From: Stenotrophomonas rhizophila | GTDB taxonomy: Bacteria; Pseudomonadota; Gammaproteobacteria; Xanthomonadales; Xanthomonadaceae | Reading direction: 5' to 3' | NCBI RefSeq assembly: GCF_003751305.1 | Contig: NZ_RJKV01000002.1 | Span: 806,001 to 870,000 of the forward strand | DNA: 64,000 bases | Part shown: positions 17,126 to 27,644 of the stretch, piece after piece | Layout of the letters: the number at the start of each line of letters is the position of its first letter | How positions within the stretch are numbered: the first letter of the stretch is position 1 | Translations under genes and position numbers: made by a program | Notes under the pieces: generated by a model | What the model saw: only the letters and a program-made list of their open reading frames with translations | Told to the model about the DNA's origin: nothing | Database searches by the model: none

Positions 17126-17989
17126 TCAACGCAGGCCGGCGTAGCTCAGGTAGCCGTTGATCAACGGCTCGCCCCACATGAACACGATCCAGCCGGCAAT
17201 GGCCAGGTACGGCCCGAACGGGATCGGCGTGGCCCGGTCGCGGCCGCGCGAGTACAGCCAGATCGAGCCGACGATGGCGCCCACGATGGACGACAGCAGG
17301 ATGATCGGCAGGATGCCCTTGAGCCCACACCAGGCACCCAGCGCGGCCAGCAGCTTGAAATCGCCGTGGCCCATGCCTTCCTTGCCGGTGATCTGCTTGA
17401 ACAGCCACCACACCGACCACAACGAGAGATAGCCGGCCAGCGCACCCAGCAAGGCCGGTTTGGCCGGCATGTACAGGTTGTCGCTGGCCGCGATCAGGCC
17501 GAGCCACATCAAGGGCAGGGTCAATTGATCCGGTAACAGCTGGGTGCGCAGATCGATGCCGGACAGCGCCACCAGGAAGCAGCTCAGCACGATCGCGCCG
17601 AAGCCCTGCCAGCCGAACCCGAACTGCCAGACGCTGGCGAGCACCAGCACGGCGGTCAGCAGCTCTACCAGCGGGTACTGGATCGAGATCGGGGCGTGGC
17701 AATGGCGGCACTTGCCGCGCAACGCCAGCCAGCTGAACAGCGGGATGTTCTCGAACCAGGACAGCTTGTGCTTGCAGTGCGGGCAGTGCGAGGGCTCCAC
17801 CACGATCCCCGGCGGAGGCGGCTCGTAGATGTCCGGCTCTTCCAGCACTTCGCGCGCATCGCGCTTCCACTCCCACTCCAGCCGCTTGGGCAGGCGCAGG
17901 ATGACGACGTTGAGGAAGCTGCCCAGGAGCAGCCCCAGTCCGGCCGCGGCGGGGTAGCCGAGGATGGGGTGCTGGTCGAGAAATGCCAT
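17126..17989 (-). CDS. pilD: Type IV prepilin peptidase / N-methyltransferase PilD
   Basis: PilD is an inner-membrane aspartyl protease that removes the leader from prepilins and pseudopilins and methylates the new N-terminus. The 287-aa protein has the N-terminal GSFLNVVILRLP motif and a cytoplasmic zinc loop with two CxxC pairs (CPHC and CRHC). The two catalytic aspartates lie in SGIDLRTQLLPD and in GHGDFKLLAALGAW. About eight membrane segments fill the rest. It lies seven bases past the pilC stop, in one operon with coaE. Its substrate here is at least the PilA prepilin at 19618. Confidence 0.96.
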   Translation of the reverse strand: MAFLDQHPILGYPAAAGLGLLLGSFLNVVILRLPKRLEWEWKRDAREVLEEPDIYEPPPPGIVVEPSHCPHCKHKLSWFENIPLFSWLALRGKCRHCHAPISIQYPLVELLTAVLVLASVWQFGFGWQGFGAIVLSCFLVALSGIDLRTQLLPDQLTLPLMWLGLIAASDNLYMPAKPALLGALAGYLSLWSVWWLFKQITGKEGMGHGDFKLLAALGAWCGLKGILPIILLSSIVGAIVGSIWLYSRGRDRATPIPFGPYLAIAGWIVFMWGEPLINGYLSYAGLR

Positions 17990-17996
17990 TTATTGA

Positions 17997-19256
17997 TTAT
18001 CCAACCACGGAGGCGAGTTTGAAGATGGGCAGGTACATGCCGACCACCATACCGCCGACGACCACGCCGATGAAGACCATGATCATCGGTTCGAGCAGGC
18101 TGCTCAAGGCATCGACCGCATTGTTGACCTCCTGCTCGAAGTACTCGGCCACCTTGAACAGCATGGTGTCCAGCGCGCCGGCCTCTTCGCCGATCGCGGT
18201 CATCTGCACCACCATGTGCGGGAAAATGTTGACCTGCTTCATGGCCATGTTGACCGGGTAGCCGACGGAGACATCGTCGCGCATGCGCAGCACGGCTTCC
18301 TCGTAGACCTTGTTGCCGGTGGCGCCGGCCACGATGCCCAGCGCCTCCACCAGCGGCACGCCGGCCTTGAAGGTCACCGCCGTGGTCCGTGCGAAGCGGG
18401 CGATCGAGCTGTTGTGCATGATCTGGCCGATCACCGGCACCTTCAGGATGAAGCGGTCCATGCCGTGCTGCATCGAGGGCGAGCGTCTGTAGGCAAACAC
18501 GAACCCCACTATCGTTCCGATAACGACGAACAGGATCACCCACCACCATGCCACCATGAATCGCGAGGCACCCACGATCAGCTGGGTGAAGGCAGGCAGG
18601 TCGGCACCAAAGCTCTTGAACACGTCTTCGAACTGGGGCACCACGAAGATCAGCAGGATCGCGCTGACGAGCAGCGCCACCGCGATGACCATGGTCGGGT
18701 AGAACAGCGCCTTCTTGATCTTGCCCTTGAGGGCCTCGATGTTCTCTTTGTAGTTGGCCACCGTATCAAGCACGGTTTCCAGCACGCCGGCACCTTCGCC
18801 TGCTCGGACCAGATTCCGGTAGAGCTCGTCGAACTGAACCGGATGCTTGCTGATCGCTTCGTAAAGCGACGAGCCGCCCTCAATGTCGGTGCGGATACTC
18901 TCAACCATCTTGCGCATGCGCGGGTTCTTATGACCCGTACCAATGATCTCCAGCGCGCTGACGATCGGCACGCCGGACTTCATCATGATCGCCATTTGGC
19001 GACTGAAGAAGGCGACGTCCTTAGTGCTGATCGCGCTGCCGGTTGCCCCGAACAAGGGCTTCGGCTTCGGCTTGACCACCGTGGGCGTGATGCCCTGGCG
19101 ACGCAGCTCGGCACGCAGCAGGTTGGCGTTCTTGGCAGGCGTTTCGCCCTTCATCTTGACGCCACGCTTGTCGGTCCCCACCCAGACAAACGGTTGCAGC
19201 TCCATGGTATTGCGGACCACGGGCTCTTTCTTGATGGCACTACGGCTGACAGACAT
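17997..19256 (-). CDS. pilC: Type IV pilus inner-membrane platform protein PilC
   Basis: PilC (GspF family) is the inner-membrane platform on which PilB and PilT act during pilus extension and retraction. The 419-aa protein has two copies of the GspF domain at about 85-205 and 290-410 ([20 protein letters not shown] in the first, [20 protein letters not shown] in the second), with three long membrane segments. I started at the ATG at 19256, preceded by GGAG, which gives the usual family length; a longer frame adds 16 untypical residues. It is divergent from pilA. Confidence 0.96.
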   Translation of the reverse strand: MSVSRSAIKKEPVVRNTMELQPFVWVGTDKRGVKMKGETPAKNANLLRAELRRQGITPTVVKPKPKPLFGATGSAISTKDVAFFSRQMAIMMKSGVPIVSALEIIGTGHKNPRMRKMVESIRTDIEGGSSLYEAISKHPVQFDELYRNLVRAGEGAGVLETVLDTVANYKENIEALKGKIKKALFYPTMVIAVALLVSAILLIFVVPQFEDVFKSFGADLPAFTQLIVGASRFMVAWWWVILFVVIGTIVGFVFAYRRSPSMQHGMDRFILKVPVIGQIMHNSSIARFARTTAVTFKAGVPLVEALGIVAGATGNKVYEEAVLRMRDDVSVGYPVNMAMKQVNIFPHMVVQMTAIGEEAGALDTMLFKVAEYFEQEVNNAVDALSSLLEPMIMVFIGVVVGGMVVGMYLPIFKLASVVG

Positions 19257-19617
19257 TTCAGGCTCCCCAGCCACGCCATCCCCAGGCGGGCTATCTCGCG
19301 GCATGGTAGCGGGTTCCGTGGGCGCTGGGCAGTCCTGCCGGGTGCCCCGAAGCGATGGGGTGCCCGGACCGGGTGTGTCAGAAGGTGACGTAACCGGTCA
19401 CATTGCCGGGTCCATCGCAAATTGTTGCGCGGGGGGTTCCAATCCGGAAGATTGCTGCCATCATTGCGCCGGGGAATGCTGGGGAGCATTGCCGGCTCAC
19501 TTGGCATGCAACCTGCTTCGATCCACCTGCACAGGGCGCCCGCCCCGCTCAACCGGCCTGCCGGTCCGGCGACGGCCCAGTGCCCTACCAACTTTGTTAT
19601 CTCTAGGGGATGTACTC
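19257..19617. other. Divergent pilC / pilA promoter region
   Basis: A 361-bp gap between the divergent starts of pilC and pilA. It holds the sigma-54 site at 19501-19518 and, near 19461-19496, several ATTGC / GCAAT words, which would be a natural place for PilR activator sites. No gene is supported. Confidence 0.6.
19501..19518 (+). promoter_or_regulatory. Sigma-54 (RpoN) promoter of pilA
   Basis: TTGGCATGCAACCTGCTT keeps the essential GG and GC dinucleotides exactly ten bases apart and fits the TTGGCACG-N4-TTGCW consensus closely. It lies 100 bp before the pilA ATG. PilR, the sigma-54 activator known to control pilA, is encoded 2.3 kb downstream. Confidence 0.85.
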
Positions 19618-19995
19618 ATGAAGAACCAGAAGGGCTTTACCCTGATCGAACTGATGATCGTTGTGGCGATCATCGCGATCCTGGCCGCCATTGCGCTGCC
19701 GCAGTACCGGAACTACACCGCGCGCGCCAAGATCACGCAGGCCATCGGCTCGGTTGCTGGTGAGAAGATCAAGGTCGGTGAAAACCACGCCTCTGAAGAA
19801 GCCCTTTGCACCGGCATCAAGGCCGGTCTTTGTGCGGACGGCACGCTCACCGGTACCTCGAATGATGGTAACACCACTGTCTCGATCGCTCCGACGATCG
19901 ACGCCACTGGCGTGAACCCGATCACCTGGGCGTGTACTGTGACTGCGTCGACTGTCGCTTCGTACAAGGACAAGCCCTGCGACGCGTTGAACTAA
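19618..19995 (+). CDS. pilA: Type IV major pilin PilA (prepilin)
   Basis: A 125-aa type IVa prepilin. The six-residue leader MKNQKG is cut before the N-methylated Phe of [20 protein letters not shown], with the essential Glu5. The mature protein is about 119 residues, at the short end of the family. Four cysteines lie in the globular part: CTGIKAGLC and, near the C-terminus, [16 protein letters not shown]. The last pair makes the usual D-loop; the first would be an extra disulfide. The ATG at 19618 follows AGGGG. It is divergent from pilC, upstream of pilB, and led by a sigma-54 promoter. Confidence 0.95.
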   Translation: MKNQKGFTLIELMIVVAIIAILAAIALPQYRNYTARAKITQAIGSVAGEKIKVGENHASEEALCTGIKAGLCADGTLTGTSNDGNTTVSIAPTIDATGVNPITWACTVTASTVASYKDKPCDALN

Positions 19996-20037
19996 GTCGT
20001 TTGCTAAGTCCTGTTCCTTGTTGGAGCTGTGGCTAGG

Positions 20038-20062
20038 ATGCCCGCGAGAAATCGCGGGCATC
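20038..20062 (+). terminator. Terminator between pilA and pilB
   Basis: GATGCCCGCGA / TCGCGGGCATC form a perfect hairpin with a short loop 43 bp behind pilA. It probably makes pilA mRNA mostly monocistronic, with some readthrough into pilB. Confidence 0.7.
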
Positions 20063-20123
20063 TGCATTTGTATTAGGTGGCGTTCGCGTCTATAACCCTG
20101 CCAATGACTTCAAAGCTCTGCCT

Positions 20124-21851
20124 ATGAACGCAGTCACCTCTCCTAACCTCGTCGGCATCACCGGCATCGCCCGCCGTCTGGTCCAGGACGGTGCGCTGGA
20201 GGAAGCCGTCGCCCGCGCTGCCATGGCCGACGCCACCGCCGCCCGGCAACCGCTGCCGCAGTGGTTCGCGGACAAGAAGCTGGTCACCGCCGCGCAGCTG
20301 GCCGCGGCCAATGCGCTGGAGTTCGGCATGCCGCTGCTGGACGTGAGCGCGTTCGACACCAGCCACAACGCCATGAAGCTGGTCAGCGAGGAGCTGCTGC
20401 GCAAGCACCACGTGCTGCCGCTGTTCAAGCGTGGCGGCAAGCTGTTCGTCGGCACCAGCAACCCGACCCATTCGCTGGACGAGATCAAGTTCCACACCAA
20501 CCTGGTGGTCGAGCCGATCCTGGTCGACGAGGAGCAGATCCGCCGCACGCTGGAGCAGTGGCAGACCACCCAGGATGCTCTGGGCTCGGCGCTGGGCGGC
20601 GGCGACGATGACATGGGCGACCTGGATGTCTCGGCCGGCGATGAGGAAGGCGGCGCGACCGATTCCGGTGTCGATGCCAAGGGCGACGACACCCCGGTGG
20701 TCAAGTTCATCAACAAGGTGCTGGTCGATGCGATCCGCAAGGGCGCCTCGGACATCCATTTCGAACCCTATGAAGACGACTATCGGGTGCGCCTGCGCAT
20801 CGATGGTCTGCTCAAGAACGTGGCCAAGGCACCGGTCAAGCTCAACCAGCGCATCGCCGCGCGCCTGAAGGTGATGGCGCAGCTGGACATCGCCGAGAAG
20901 CGCGTGCCGCAGGATGGGCGCATCAAGCTCAACCTCTCCAAGACCAAGCAGATCGATTTCCGCGTCAGCACGTTGCCGACCCTGTTCGGCGAGAAGGTGG
21001 TGCTGCGTATCCTCGATGGCAGCGCGGCCAAGCTGGGCATCGACAAGCTCGGCTACGAGCCGGCTCAGCAGAAGCTGTTCCTGGATGCGATCCACAAGCC
21101 CTACGGCATGGTGCTGGTGACCGGCCCGACCGGCTCGGGCAAGACCGTGTCGCTGTATACCGCGCTGGGCATCCTCAACGATGAGACGCGCAACATCTCC
21201 ACCGCGGAAGACCCGGTGGAAATCCGCCTGCCCGGCGTCAACCAGGTGCAGCAGAACGTCAAGCGCGGCATGACCTTCGCCGCGGCGCTGCGCTCGTTCC
21301 TGCGCCAGGATCCGGACATCATCATGGTCGGCGAAATCCGCGACCTGGAGACGGCCGAGATCGCGATCAAGGCCGCGCAGACCGGCCATATGGTGCTGTC
21401 CACCCTGCATACCAACGATGCGCCGCAGACCATCGCGCGCCTGATGAACATGGGTATCGCCCCGTACAACATCACCAGCTCGGTGACGCTGGTGATCGCC
21501 CAGCGCTTAGCACGCCGGTTGTGCAGCCGCTGCAAGCGTCCGGTCGAGCTGCCGGCCAATGCATTGCTGGCCGAAGGCTTCACCCAGGCCCAGCTGGAGG
21601 CCGGCATCAAGCTGTTCGAGCCGGTCGGCTGCGATGAGTGCACCGAGGGCTACAAGGGCCGTACCGGTATCTACCAGGTAATGCCGATGACGGATGAGAT
21701 CTCCACGATCGTGCTGGCCGGTGGCAATGCGCTGCAGATCGCCGAGGCCGCGCAGCAGGCGGGGGTGAACGACCTGCGCCAGTCCGCGCTGGCCAAGGCC
21801 GCCGCCGGTGTGACCGGTCTGGCCGAGATCAACCGCGTCACCAAGGATTGA
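20124..21851 (+). CDS. pilB: Type IV pilus extension ATPase PilB
   Basis: PilB is the cytoplasmic hexameric ATPase that drives pilus polymerisation. The 575-aa protein has an N-terminal GspE/MshEN domain (about 1-150), a linker rich in Asp and Gly (GGGDDDMGDLD), and a C-terminal ATPase. Walker A is GPTGSGKTVSLYTAL, the Asp box DPVEIRLPGVNQVQ follows, Walker B is DPDIIMVGEIRDLETAE, and the His box is STLHTNDAPQT. A zinc-binding set of cysteines (LCSRCKRP ... GCDECTEGYKG) precedes the C-terminus, as in PilB but not PilT. It sits between pilA and a strong bidirectional terminator. Confidence 0.97.
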   Translation: MNAVTSPNLVGITGIARRLVQDGALEEAVARAAMADATAARQPLPQWFADKKLVTAAQLAAANALEFGMPLLDVSAFDTSHNAMKLVSEELLRKHHVLPLFKRGGKLFVGTSNPTHSLDEIKFHTNLVVEPILVDEEQIRRTLEQWQTTQDALGSALGGGDDDMGDLDVSAGDEEGGATDSGVDAKGDDTPVVKFINKVLVDAIRKGASDIHFEPYEDDYRVRLRIDGLLKNVAKAPVKLNQRIAARLKVMAQLDIAEKRVPQDGRIKLNLSKTKQIDFRVSTLPTLFGEKVVLRILDGSAAKLGIDKLGYEPAQQKLFLDAIHKPYGMVLVTGPTGSGKTVSLYTALGILNDETRNISTAEDPVEIRLPGVNQVQQNVKRGMTFAAALRSFLRQDPDIIMVGEIRDLETAEIAIKAAQTGHMVLSTLHTNDAPQTIARLMNMGIAPYNITSSVTLVIAQRLARRLCSRCKRPVELPANALLAEGFTQAQLEAGIKLFEPVGCDECTEGYKGRTGIYQVMPMTDEISTIVLAGGNALQIAEAAQQAGVNDLRQSALAKAAAGVTGLAEINRVTKD

Positions 21852-21860
21852 GTGATACCG

Positions 21861-21903
21861 CCACAACGAAAAGGCCCGCGAATGCGGGCCTTTTTCGTTG
21901 TGG
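21861..21903. terminator. Bidirectional terminator between pilB and pilR
   Basis: A long perfect stem (CCACAACGAAAAGGCCCGC with its complement) closes on an AAT-type loop with A and T runs on both arms. It serves the convergent pilB and pilR transcripts. Confidence 0.9.
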
Positions 21904-21915
21904 CGGCGGGTGGGC

Positions 21916-23301
21916 TCAGTCCATGCCGAGCTTTTTCAGCTTGTAGCGCAACGCGCGGAAGGTGATGCCCAGCTGCGCGGCGGTGCGGGTCTTGTTCCAG
22001 CGGTTCTCTTCCAGCGCCTTCTGGATCGCGGTGCGCTCCATCTGTTCGATGTAGGAGGGCAGGGCACCGCTGCCGGTGGGCAGGTCGATCACGGCCTCCT
22101 GCTGTGTGGTGGCCACAGTGCTGGCACCGAAGCGCGGCGCGTGCTGCGGCAGGCGCAGGTCGCTGGCGCCGATGCGGTCTTCCTCGGCCAGGGCCAGGGC
22201 GCGTTCCAGGATGTTCTCCAGTTCGCGCACGTTGCCGGGGAAGTGGTACTGGGCCAGTGCATCCAGCGCCGAGGGCGCGAGCAGCGGGGTCGGGCGGTTG
22301 TGGGTGCGGGCCAGCCGGGCCAGGATCGAGGCGGCCAGCGCGGGCAGGTCGCTGCGGCGCTCGCGCAGCGGCGGCACGCGCAGTTCGATCACGTTGATGC
22401 GGTAGTACAGGTCGTGGCGGAAGCGGCCGTCTTCGACCAGCTCGCCCAGGTCCTTGTGGGTGGCCGAGAGGATGCGCACGTCCACCGGTACCTCGGTGGC
22501 GGCGCCGACCGGGCGGATGGATTTTTCCTGGATCGCGCGCAGCAGCTTGACCTGCATCTGCAGGGGCAGCTCGGCCACTTCATCCAGGAACAGGGTGCCG
22601 CCATGCGCCGCCTGGAACAGGCCGGGCTTGTCCGCGTGCGCGCCACTGAAGCTGCCCTTCTTGTGGCCGAAGAACTCGCTCTCCATCAACTCGGAGGGGA
22701 TCGCGCCGCAGTTGACCGGCACGAAGGCGCCGGGCGCGCGCGCGCTCTGCGCATGGATGGTGCGGGCCACCAGCTCTTTGCCGACGCCGGATTCGCCGAG
22801 GATGTAGACCGGGGCCTGGCTGCGCGCGACTTTGCCGATGGTGGCGCGCAGCACGTCCATCGAGGGCGAATCGCCGAGCAGGCGCGCGGCCTGTTCGGGC
22901 GCGAGTGGCGCCGGGGCGGCACGCTCGGTGTTGTTGAGTTCCAGCGCGTGCTTGACCAGGCCGCGCAGCACCGAGATGTCGACCGGCTTGCTGACGAAAT
23001 CGAACGCGCCGGCCTTCAGCGCTTCCACCGCCAGGTCCATGCTGCCGAACGCGGTGATCATCGCCACCGGGGTGCGCGGGTAATGCTGCGCGATCTCGGT
23101 GACCAGTTCGATGCCGTTGCCGTCGGGCAACCGCATGTCGGTGATGCACAGGTCGTAGGGGTTGCTGGCGAGCAGCTCACGGGCTTCGGCGAGATTGGCC
23201 GCGGTGCTGATGCGCAGGCCCATCCGGCCCAGGGTCAGTACCAGCAGTTCGCGGATGTCGCGTTCGTCGTCGACGACGAGGGCGCTGCGGGTGTCATTCA
23301 T
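21916..23301 (-). CDS. pilR: Sigma-54-dependent response regulator PilR
   Basis: A 461-aa NtrC-family activator. The receiver domain (1-120) has LVVDDERDIREL and the phosphoacceptor in LCITDMRLPDGNG. The central AAA+ domain has Walker A GESGVGKELVARTIH, the GAFSGA-type loop seen here as GSFSGAHADKPGLF that contacts sigma-54, and Walker B GGTLFLDEVAELPL. A Fis-type helix-turn-helix (NRWNKTRTAAQLGITFRALR) ends the protein. In related bacteria PilR drives pilA from a sigma-54 promoter, and such a promoter is present at 19501. It lies 73 bp downstream of pilS. Confidence 0.95.
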   Translation of the reverse strand: MNDTRSALVVDDERDIRELLVLTLGRMGLRISTAANLAEARELLASNPYDLCITDMRLPDGNGIELVTEIAQHYPRTPVAMITAFGSMDLAVEALKAGAFDFVSKPVDISVLRGLVKHALELNNTERAAPAPLAPEQAARLLGDSPSMDVLRATIGKVARSQAPVYILGESGVGKELVARTIHAQSARAPGAFVPVNCGAIPSELMESEFFGHKKGSFSGAHADKPGLFQAAHGGTLFLDEVAELPLQMQVKLLRAIQEKSIRPVGAATEVPVDVRILSATHKDLGELVEDGRFRHDLYYRINVIELRVPPLRERRSDLPALAASILARLARTHNRPTPLLAPSALDALAQYHFPGNVRELENILERALALAEEDRIGASDLRLPQHAPRFGASTVATTQQEAVIDLPTGSGALPSYIEQMERTAIQKALEENRWNKTRTAAQLGITFRALRYKLKKLGMD

Positions 23302-23374
23302 AGGAAAGGAAGATAGCCGAGGGCGGTCATTGGCGACAAATGTTTGACGGTGGGGGCCGGATGTGACGTGACGC

Positions 23375-24988
23375 TCATCCCGACATCATCGTGTGCGGCC
23401 CGGCCAGCACCAGCCGGAAACAGGCGCCGCCCGCCGGCACCGAGACGTACTCCAGCCGGGCCTGGTTGGCGCGGCACAGCTCGCGGGCGATGTACAGGCC
23501 CAGGCCGGTGCCGTGCTCGGAGGTGGTGAAGAACGGACGGAACAGCTGGCTGGCCACGGTCTCGGGAATCCCCGGGCCGCGGTCCATCACATCGATGATG
23601 GCGATGCGGTCCTGGCGCGCTACGCGCAGCCGTACCCGCGCCGGCTCCTCGGCCACGCGGCCGTACTTGAGCGCGTTGTGGACCAGCACGGTGAGGATCT
23701 GGTGCAGGTGGCGCGGGTCCACCAGGGCATGCACCGAGGTCTCGCTGATGATCGGCTCCACGCTGTCGGTTTCCAGCGACAGGCCCTGCTTGTACTCCAG
23801 CACGAAGCGGCGCACGAAGGCGGCCAGATCCACGTTCTCCGGGTTGGCGCGCTCGCGCCGCGCCAGGCCGAGCACGCTTTCCACGATGCCGTTGGTGCGC
23901 TGGCACTGCTGGCCGATGATCTGCAGCAGGCGGCGGTCGGTGTCGCCGAGGTCGGTGGACTCTTCCAGCAGCTGGGCCGCGTAGTTGATCGCCGCCAGCG
24001 GGTTGCGGATCTCATGGGCCAGGCTGGCCGAGAAGCGGCCCATCGCCGACAGGGTGAGCGATTCGGCGCGGCGCGAGACCACGGTGGAGTCGTCCAGGAA
24101 CACCAGGGTCAGGTCGCTGCCGGCCAGCAGGCGGGCGAAACGCGGCTGCACCTCGGGCTGGTCCGGCGAGAGTTGCAGGGGCAGCTCTTCGTTGGTCCAG
24201 CCGTTGCGCCAGCGCTGCAGGCGGCGGCTCAGCTCGGGCGCGGCGCTGCCCAGTTCCAGGCGGCCGCTGCCACTGTTGCCGTCGGCATCGCCGAGCAGGG
24301 TGGAGGCCGCTTCGTTGGCCAGGGTGATGCGGTTGGCGCCATCGACCACGATCACCCCGGTGCGCATGCGCCGGATGATCAGTTCGTTGATCTGGAACAG
24401 GTTGGCCACTTCATCGCCGCGCCGGTTGGCCAACTGCTGGTTCATGCGGGCGCGGTTGCCGACCTGGTAGCTGATGAAGGCGATGGCCAGGTAGCTGGTG
24501 ACGAACATGGCCAGCTCGGCCAGGGTGCGGGTGGGATCACCGCCTTCGACCAGCTTCCACATGTATTCGCCGGCCGTGGCGAGGCTGGCCGCGACCGCCA
24601 GGGCCAGCCCCATGCTGAGCGGCAGCAGCGTCGCGGCGGCGGCGATGTTGAACAGCAGCGACATCGAGATGCCCGCGCTGGCGCCGGGCAGGGCATGCGC
24701 CAGCAGGGTGGCGGCGATGATGTCGGCGGCCACGCTCCACACCACGATGGTGCGCAGCCAGCGCTCGTTGCGGCCGAACAGCAGCACCAGCAGGGCGACG
24801 ACCAGGTAGGCAATGACCACAATGGTGGCCAGGCGCGGATGCTCGGCCGAGCCCACCAGGCTGCTCAGCGGGCTGAACAGCAAGGCGGCGATGACCGAGG
24901 CCATCAGCAGGCGGTACAGCGCGAAGAAGTACAGCTCGCGCCGCGGAATCGATTCGATGCGGTCGATCAATGAAGCACTGGGTGACAC
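23375..24988 (-). CDS. pilS: Sensor kinase PilS
   Basis: A 537-aa kinase with six membrane helices in the first 200 residues, a PAS-like domain at about 210-320 (NELIIRRMRTGVIVVDGANR), and a kinase core. The H box is ASLAHEIRNPLAAINYAAQL, the N box VHNALKYGR, G1 DRGPGIP and G2 GTGLGLYIAREL. In Pseudomonas, PilS senses pilin in the membrane and controls PilR. I chose the GTG at 24988, preceded by GGGGAG, because upstream codons are low-complexity and unlike PilS; this gives the usual length. It is transcribed with pilR and divergent from sucC. Confidence 0.94.
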   Translation of the reverse strand: MSPSASLIDRIESIPRRELYFFALYRLLMASVIAALLFSPLSSLVGSAEHPRLATIVVIAYLVVALLVLLFGRNERWLRTIVVWSVAADIIAATLLAHALPGASAGISMSLLFNIAAAATLLPLSMGLALAVAASLATAGEYMWKLVEGGDPTRTLAELAMFVTSYLAIAFISYQVGNRARMNQQLANRRGDEVANLFQINELIIRRMRTGVIVVDGANRITLANEAASTLLGDADGNSGSGRLELGSAAPELSRRLQRWRNGWTNEELPLQLSPDQPEVQPRFARLLAGSDLTLVFLDDSTVVSRRAESLTLSAMGRFSASLAHEIRNPLAAINYAAQLLEESTDLGDTDRRLLQIIGQQCQRTNGIVESVLGLARRERANPENVDLAAFVRRFVLEYKQGLSLETDSVEPIISETSVHALVDPRHLHQILTVLVHNALKYGRVAEEPARVRLRVARQDRIAIIDVMDRGPGIPETVASQLFRPFFTTSEHGTGLGLYIARELCRANQARLEYVSVPAGGACFRLVLAGPHTMMSG

Positions 24989-25319
24989 GCCGGAACTCCC
25001 CTTCTGGCACGGAGCCAGTGTAGGGCGTCCGGCCCGGTTTGGGGGCTGCCGCCAGGGGCGAGGGCGTGAAGGCCGGGCCGTGGGCGGGGACGGGCCGGCT
25101 GCGCGGCCCCGGCCTGGCCGGCCGGGCAGCGGCTTCGGGCACGACCCGCAACTGCCTGAAATTGCGCTGGAAACGGCCCCGCGCGGGTGTCTTGGGACTG
25201 ACTTCTTTGCGCGCGCGCGCCGGGTCGTCCACAATAGTGGGCCCGCCGCGGTCCTTACCGGCGCCCCCGTGAGGGAGCCTTGGAGATGCGTGCGGTCGTT
25301 CCTATTCCCACGGTGACGC
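24989..25319. other. Divergent pilS / sucC promoter region
   Basis: A 331-bp gap of very high GC (runs such as GGGCCGTGGGCGGGGACGGG near 25075-25095) with no supported gene. An open frame reads through it in pilS phase but looks like GC-driven noise. A weak sucC promoter candidate lies at 25207-25235. Confidence 0.5.
25207..25235 (+). promoter_or_regulatory. Candidate sigma-70 promoter of sucCD
   Basis: TTGCGC and CACAAT are separated by 17 bases, about 85 bp before the sucC start. The match to consensus is only partial, and an alternating GC run fills the spacer. Confidence 0.35.
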
Positions 25320-26489
<1,170 letters not shown>

Positions 26490-26510
26490 TCCGACACCGA
26501 AGGAAATCCA

Positions 26511-27386
26511 ATGTCAGTTTTGATCAATAAGAACACCAAGGTGATCGTGCAGGGCTTCACCGGCCAGCAGGGCACCTTCCACGCCACTCAGATGATCGAG
26601 TACGGCACCCAGGTTGTTGGCGGCGTGACCCCCGGCAAGGGCGGCACCACCCACATCGATCTGCCGGTCTTCAACACCGTTGCCGACGCCGTGCAGAGCA
26701 CCGGCGCCAACGCGTCGGTCATCTACGTGCCGCCGCCGTACGCGGCTGACGCGATCCTGGAAGCGGCCGCTGCCGGCATCCAGGTCATCGTGTGCATCAC
26801 CGAAGGCATTCCGGTGCTGGACATGCTGCGCGTCAAGAACGTGCTGACCCGTGCCCATCCGGACACCGTGCTGGTCGGCCCGAACTGCCCCGGCGTGATC
26901 ACCCCGGGCGAGTGCAAGATCGGCATCATGCCGGGCCACATCCACATGCCGGGCAAGATCGGCATCGTGTCGCGTTCGGGCACCCTGACCTATGAAGCGG
27001 TCAAGCAGACCACCGAAGTCGGCCTGGGCCAGTCCACCTGCATCGGCATCGGTGGTGACCCGATCAACGGCCTGAACTTTGTCGACTGCCTGAAGCTGTT
27101 CAACGAAGATCCGCAGACCCTGGGCATCATCATGGTCGGCGAAATCGGCGGCGACGCTGAAGAAGCTGGTGCCGAGTACATCAAGGCCCACGTGAAGAAG
27201 CCGGTCGTCGGTTTCATCGCGGGCGCCTCGGCTCCGGCCGGCAAGCGCATGGGCCACGCCGGTGCGATCGCATCGGGCGGCAAGGGCACCGCCGAAGGCA
27301 AGTTCGCTGCCATGGAAGCTGCCGGCGTTGTCACCGTCCGCTCGCCGGGCGACCTGGGCGCTGCCATCGCCAAGCTGGTGAAATAA
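26511..27386 (+). CDS. sucD: Succinyl-CoA ligase (ADP-forming), alpha subunit
   Basis: SucD binds CoA and carries the phosphohistidine intermediate. The 291-aa protein begins [20 protein letters not shown], has the CoA-binding Rossmann fold, the [20 protein letters not shown] segment, and the active-site His246 region [20 protein letters not shown]. The start has AAGGAAATCC ahead of it. It is cotranscribed with sucC and followed by a GTAG palindrome and a terminator. Confidence 0.98.
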   Translation: MSVLINKNTKVIVQGFTGQQGTFHATQMIEYGTQVVGGVTPGKGGTTHIDLPVFNTVADAVQSTGANASVIYVPPPYAADAILEAAAAGIQVIVCITEGIPVLDMLRVKNVLTRAHPDTVLVGPNCPGVITPGECKIGIMPGHIHMPGKIGIVSRSGTLTYEAVKQTTEVGLGQSTCIGIGGDPINGLNFVDCLKLFNEDPQTLGIIMVGEIGGDAEEAGAEYIKAHVKKPVVGFIAGASAPAGKRMGHAGAIASGGKGTAEGKFAAMEAAGVVTVRSPGDLGAAIAKLVK

Positions 27387-27417
27387 GACCGCCAGCCGCG
27401 CAGCGGCTGACGTGTCT

Positions 27418-27443
27418 GTAGAAGCCGACCGTTGGTCGGCTGC
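27418..27443. repeat. GTAG-type palindrome (GCCGACCGTTGGTCGGC variant)
   Basis: A single element starting GTAGAAGCCGACCGTTGGTCGG lies between the sucD stop and its terminator. Confidence 0.75.
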
Positions 27444-27450
27444 TCGAAAC

Positions 27451-27479
27451 AGAAAGGCCGCCTCCGGGCGGCCTTTCTG
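27451..27479 (+). terminator. Terminator of sucCD
   Basis: AGAAAGGCCGCC / GGCGGCCTTTCT form a near-perfect 12-bp stem with A and T runs on the two arms, typical of a rho-independent terminator that could work in both directions. Confidence 0.85.
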
Positions 27480-27536
27480 CGTTCAAGGCGATACCCGGAG
27501 CGGTAGGTCCCGGCCGCTGGAAGGCAAGCACGCCAC

Positions 27537-27611
27537 GTAGTGCCGGCCGCTGGCCGGCTCCTCATCGTGCTGCCGCCGAATGCGTGGTTGCCGGCCAGCG
27601 GCCGGCACTAC
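27537..27611. repeat. SMAG/GTAG inverted pair upstream of nadE
   Basis: A plus-oriented element (27537-27561) and an inverted one (27588-27611) face each other; a degenerate third lies at 27502-27520. The pair ends 33 bp before the nadE start, inside the space where its promoter or leader should be. Confidence 0.85.
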
Positions 27612-27644
27612 AATGAGCGCAGTACACCTACAGGCTGGAACACC

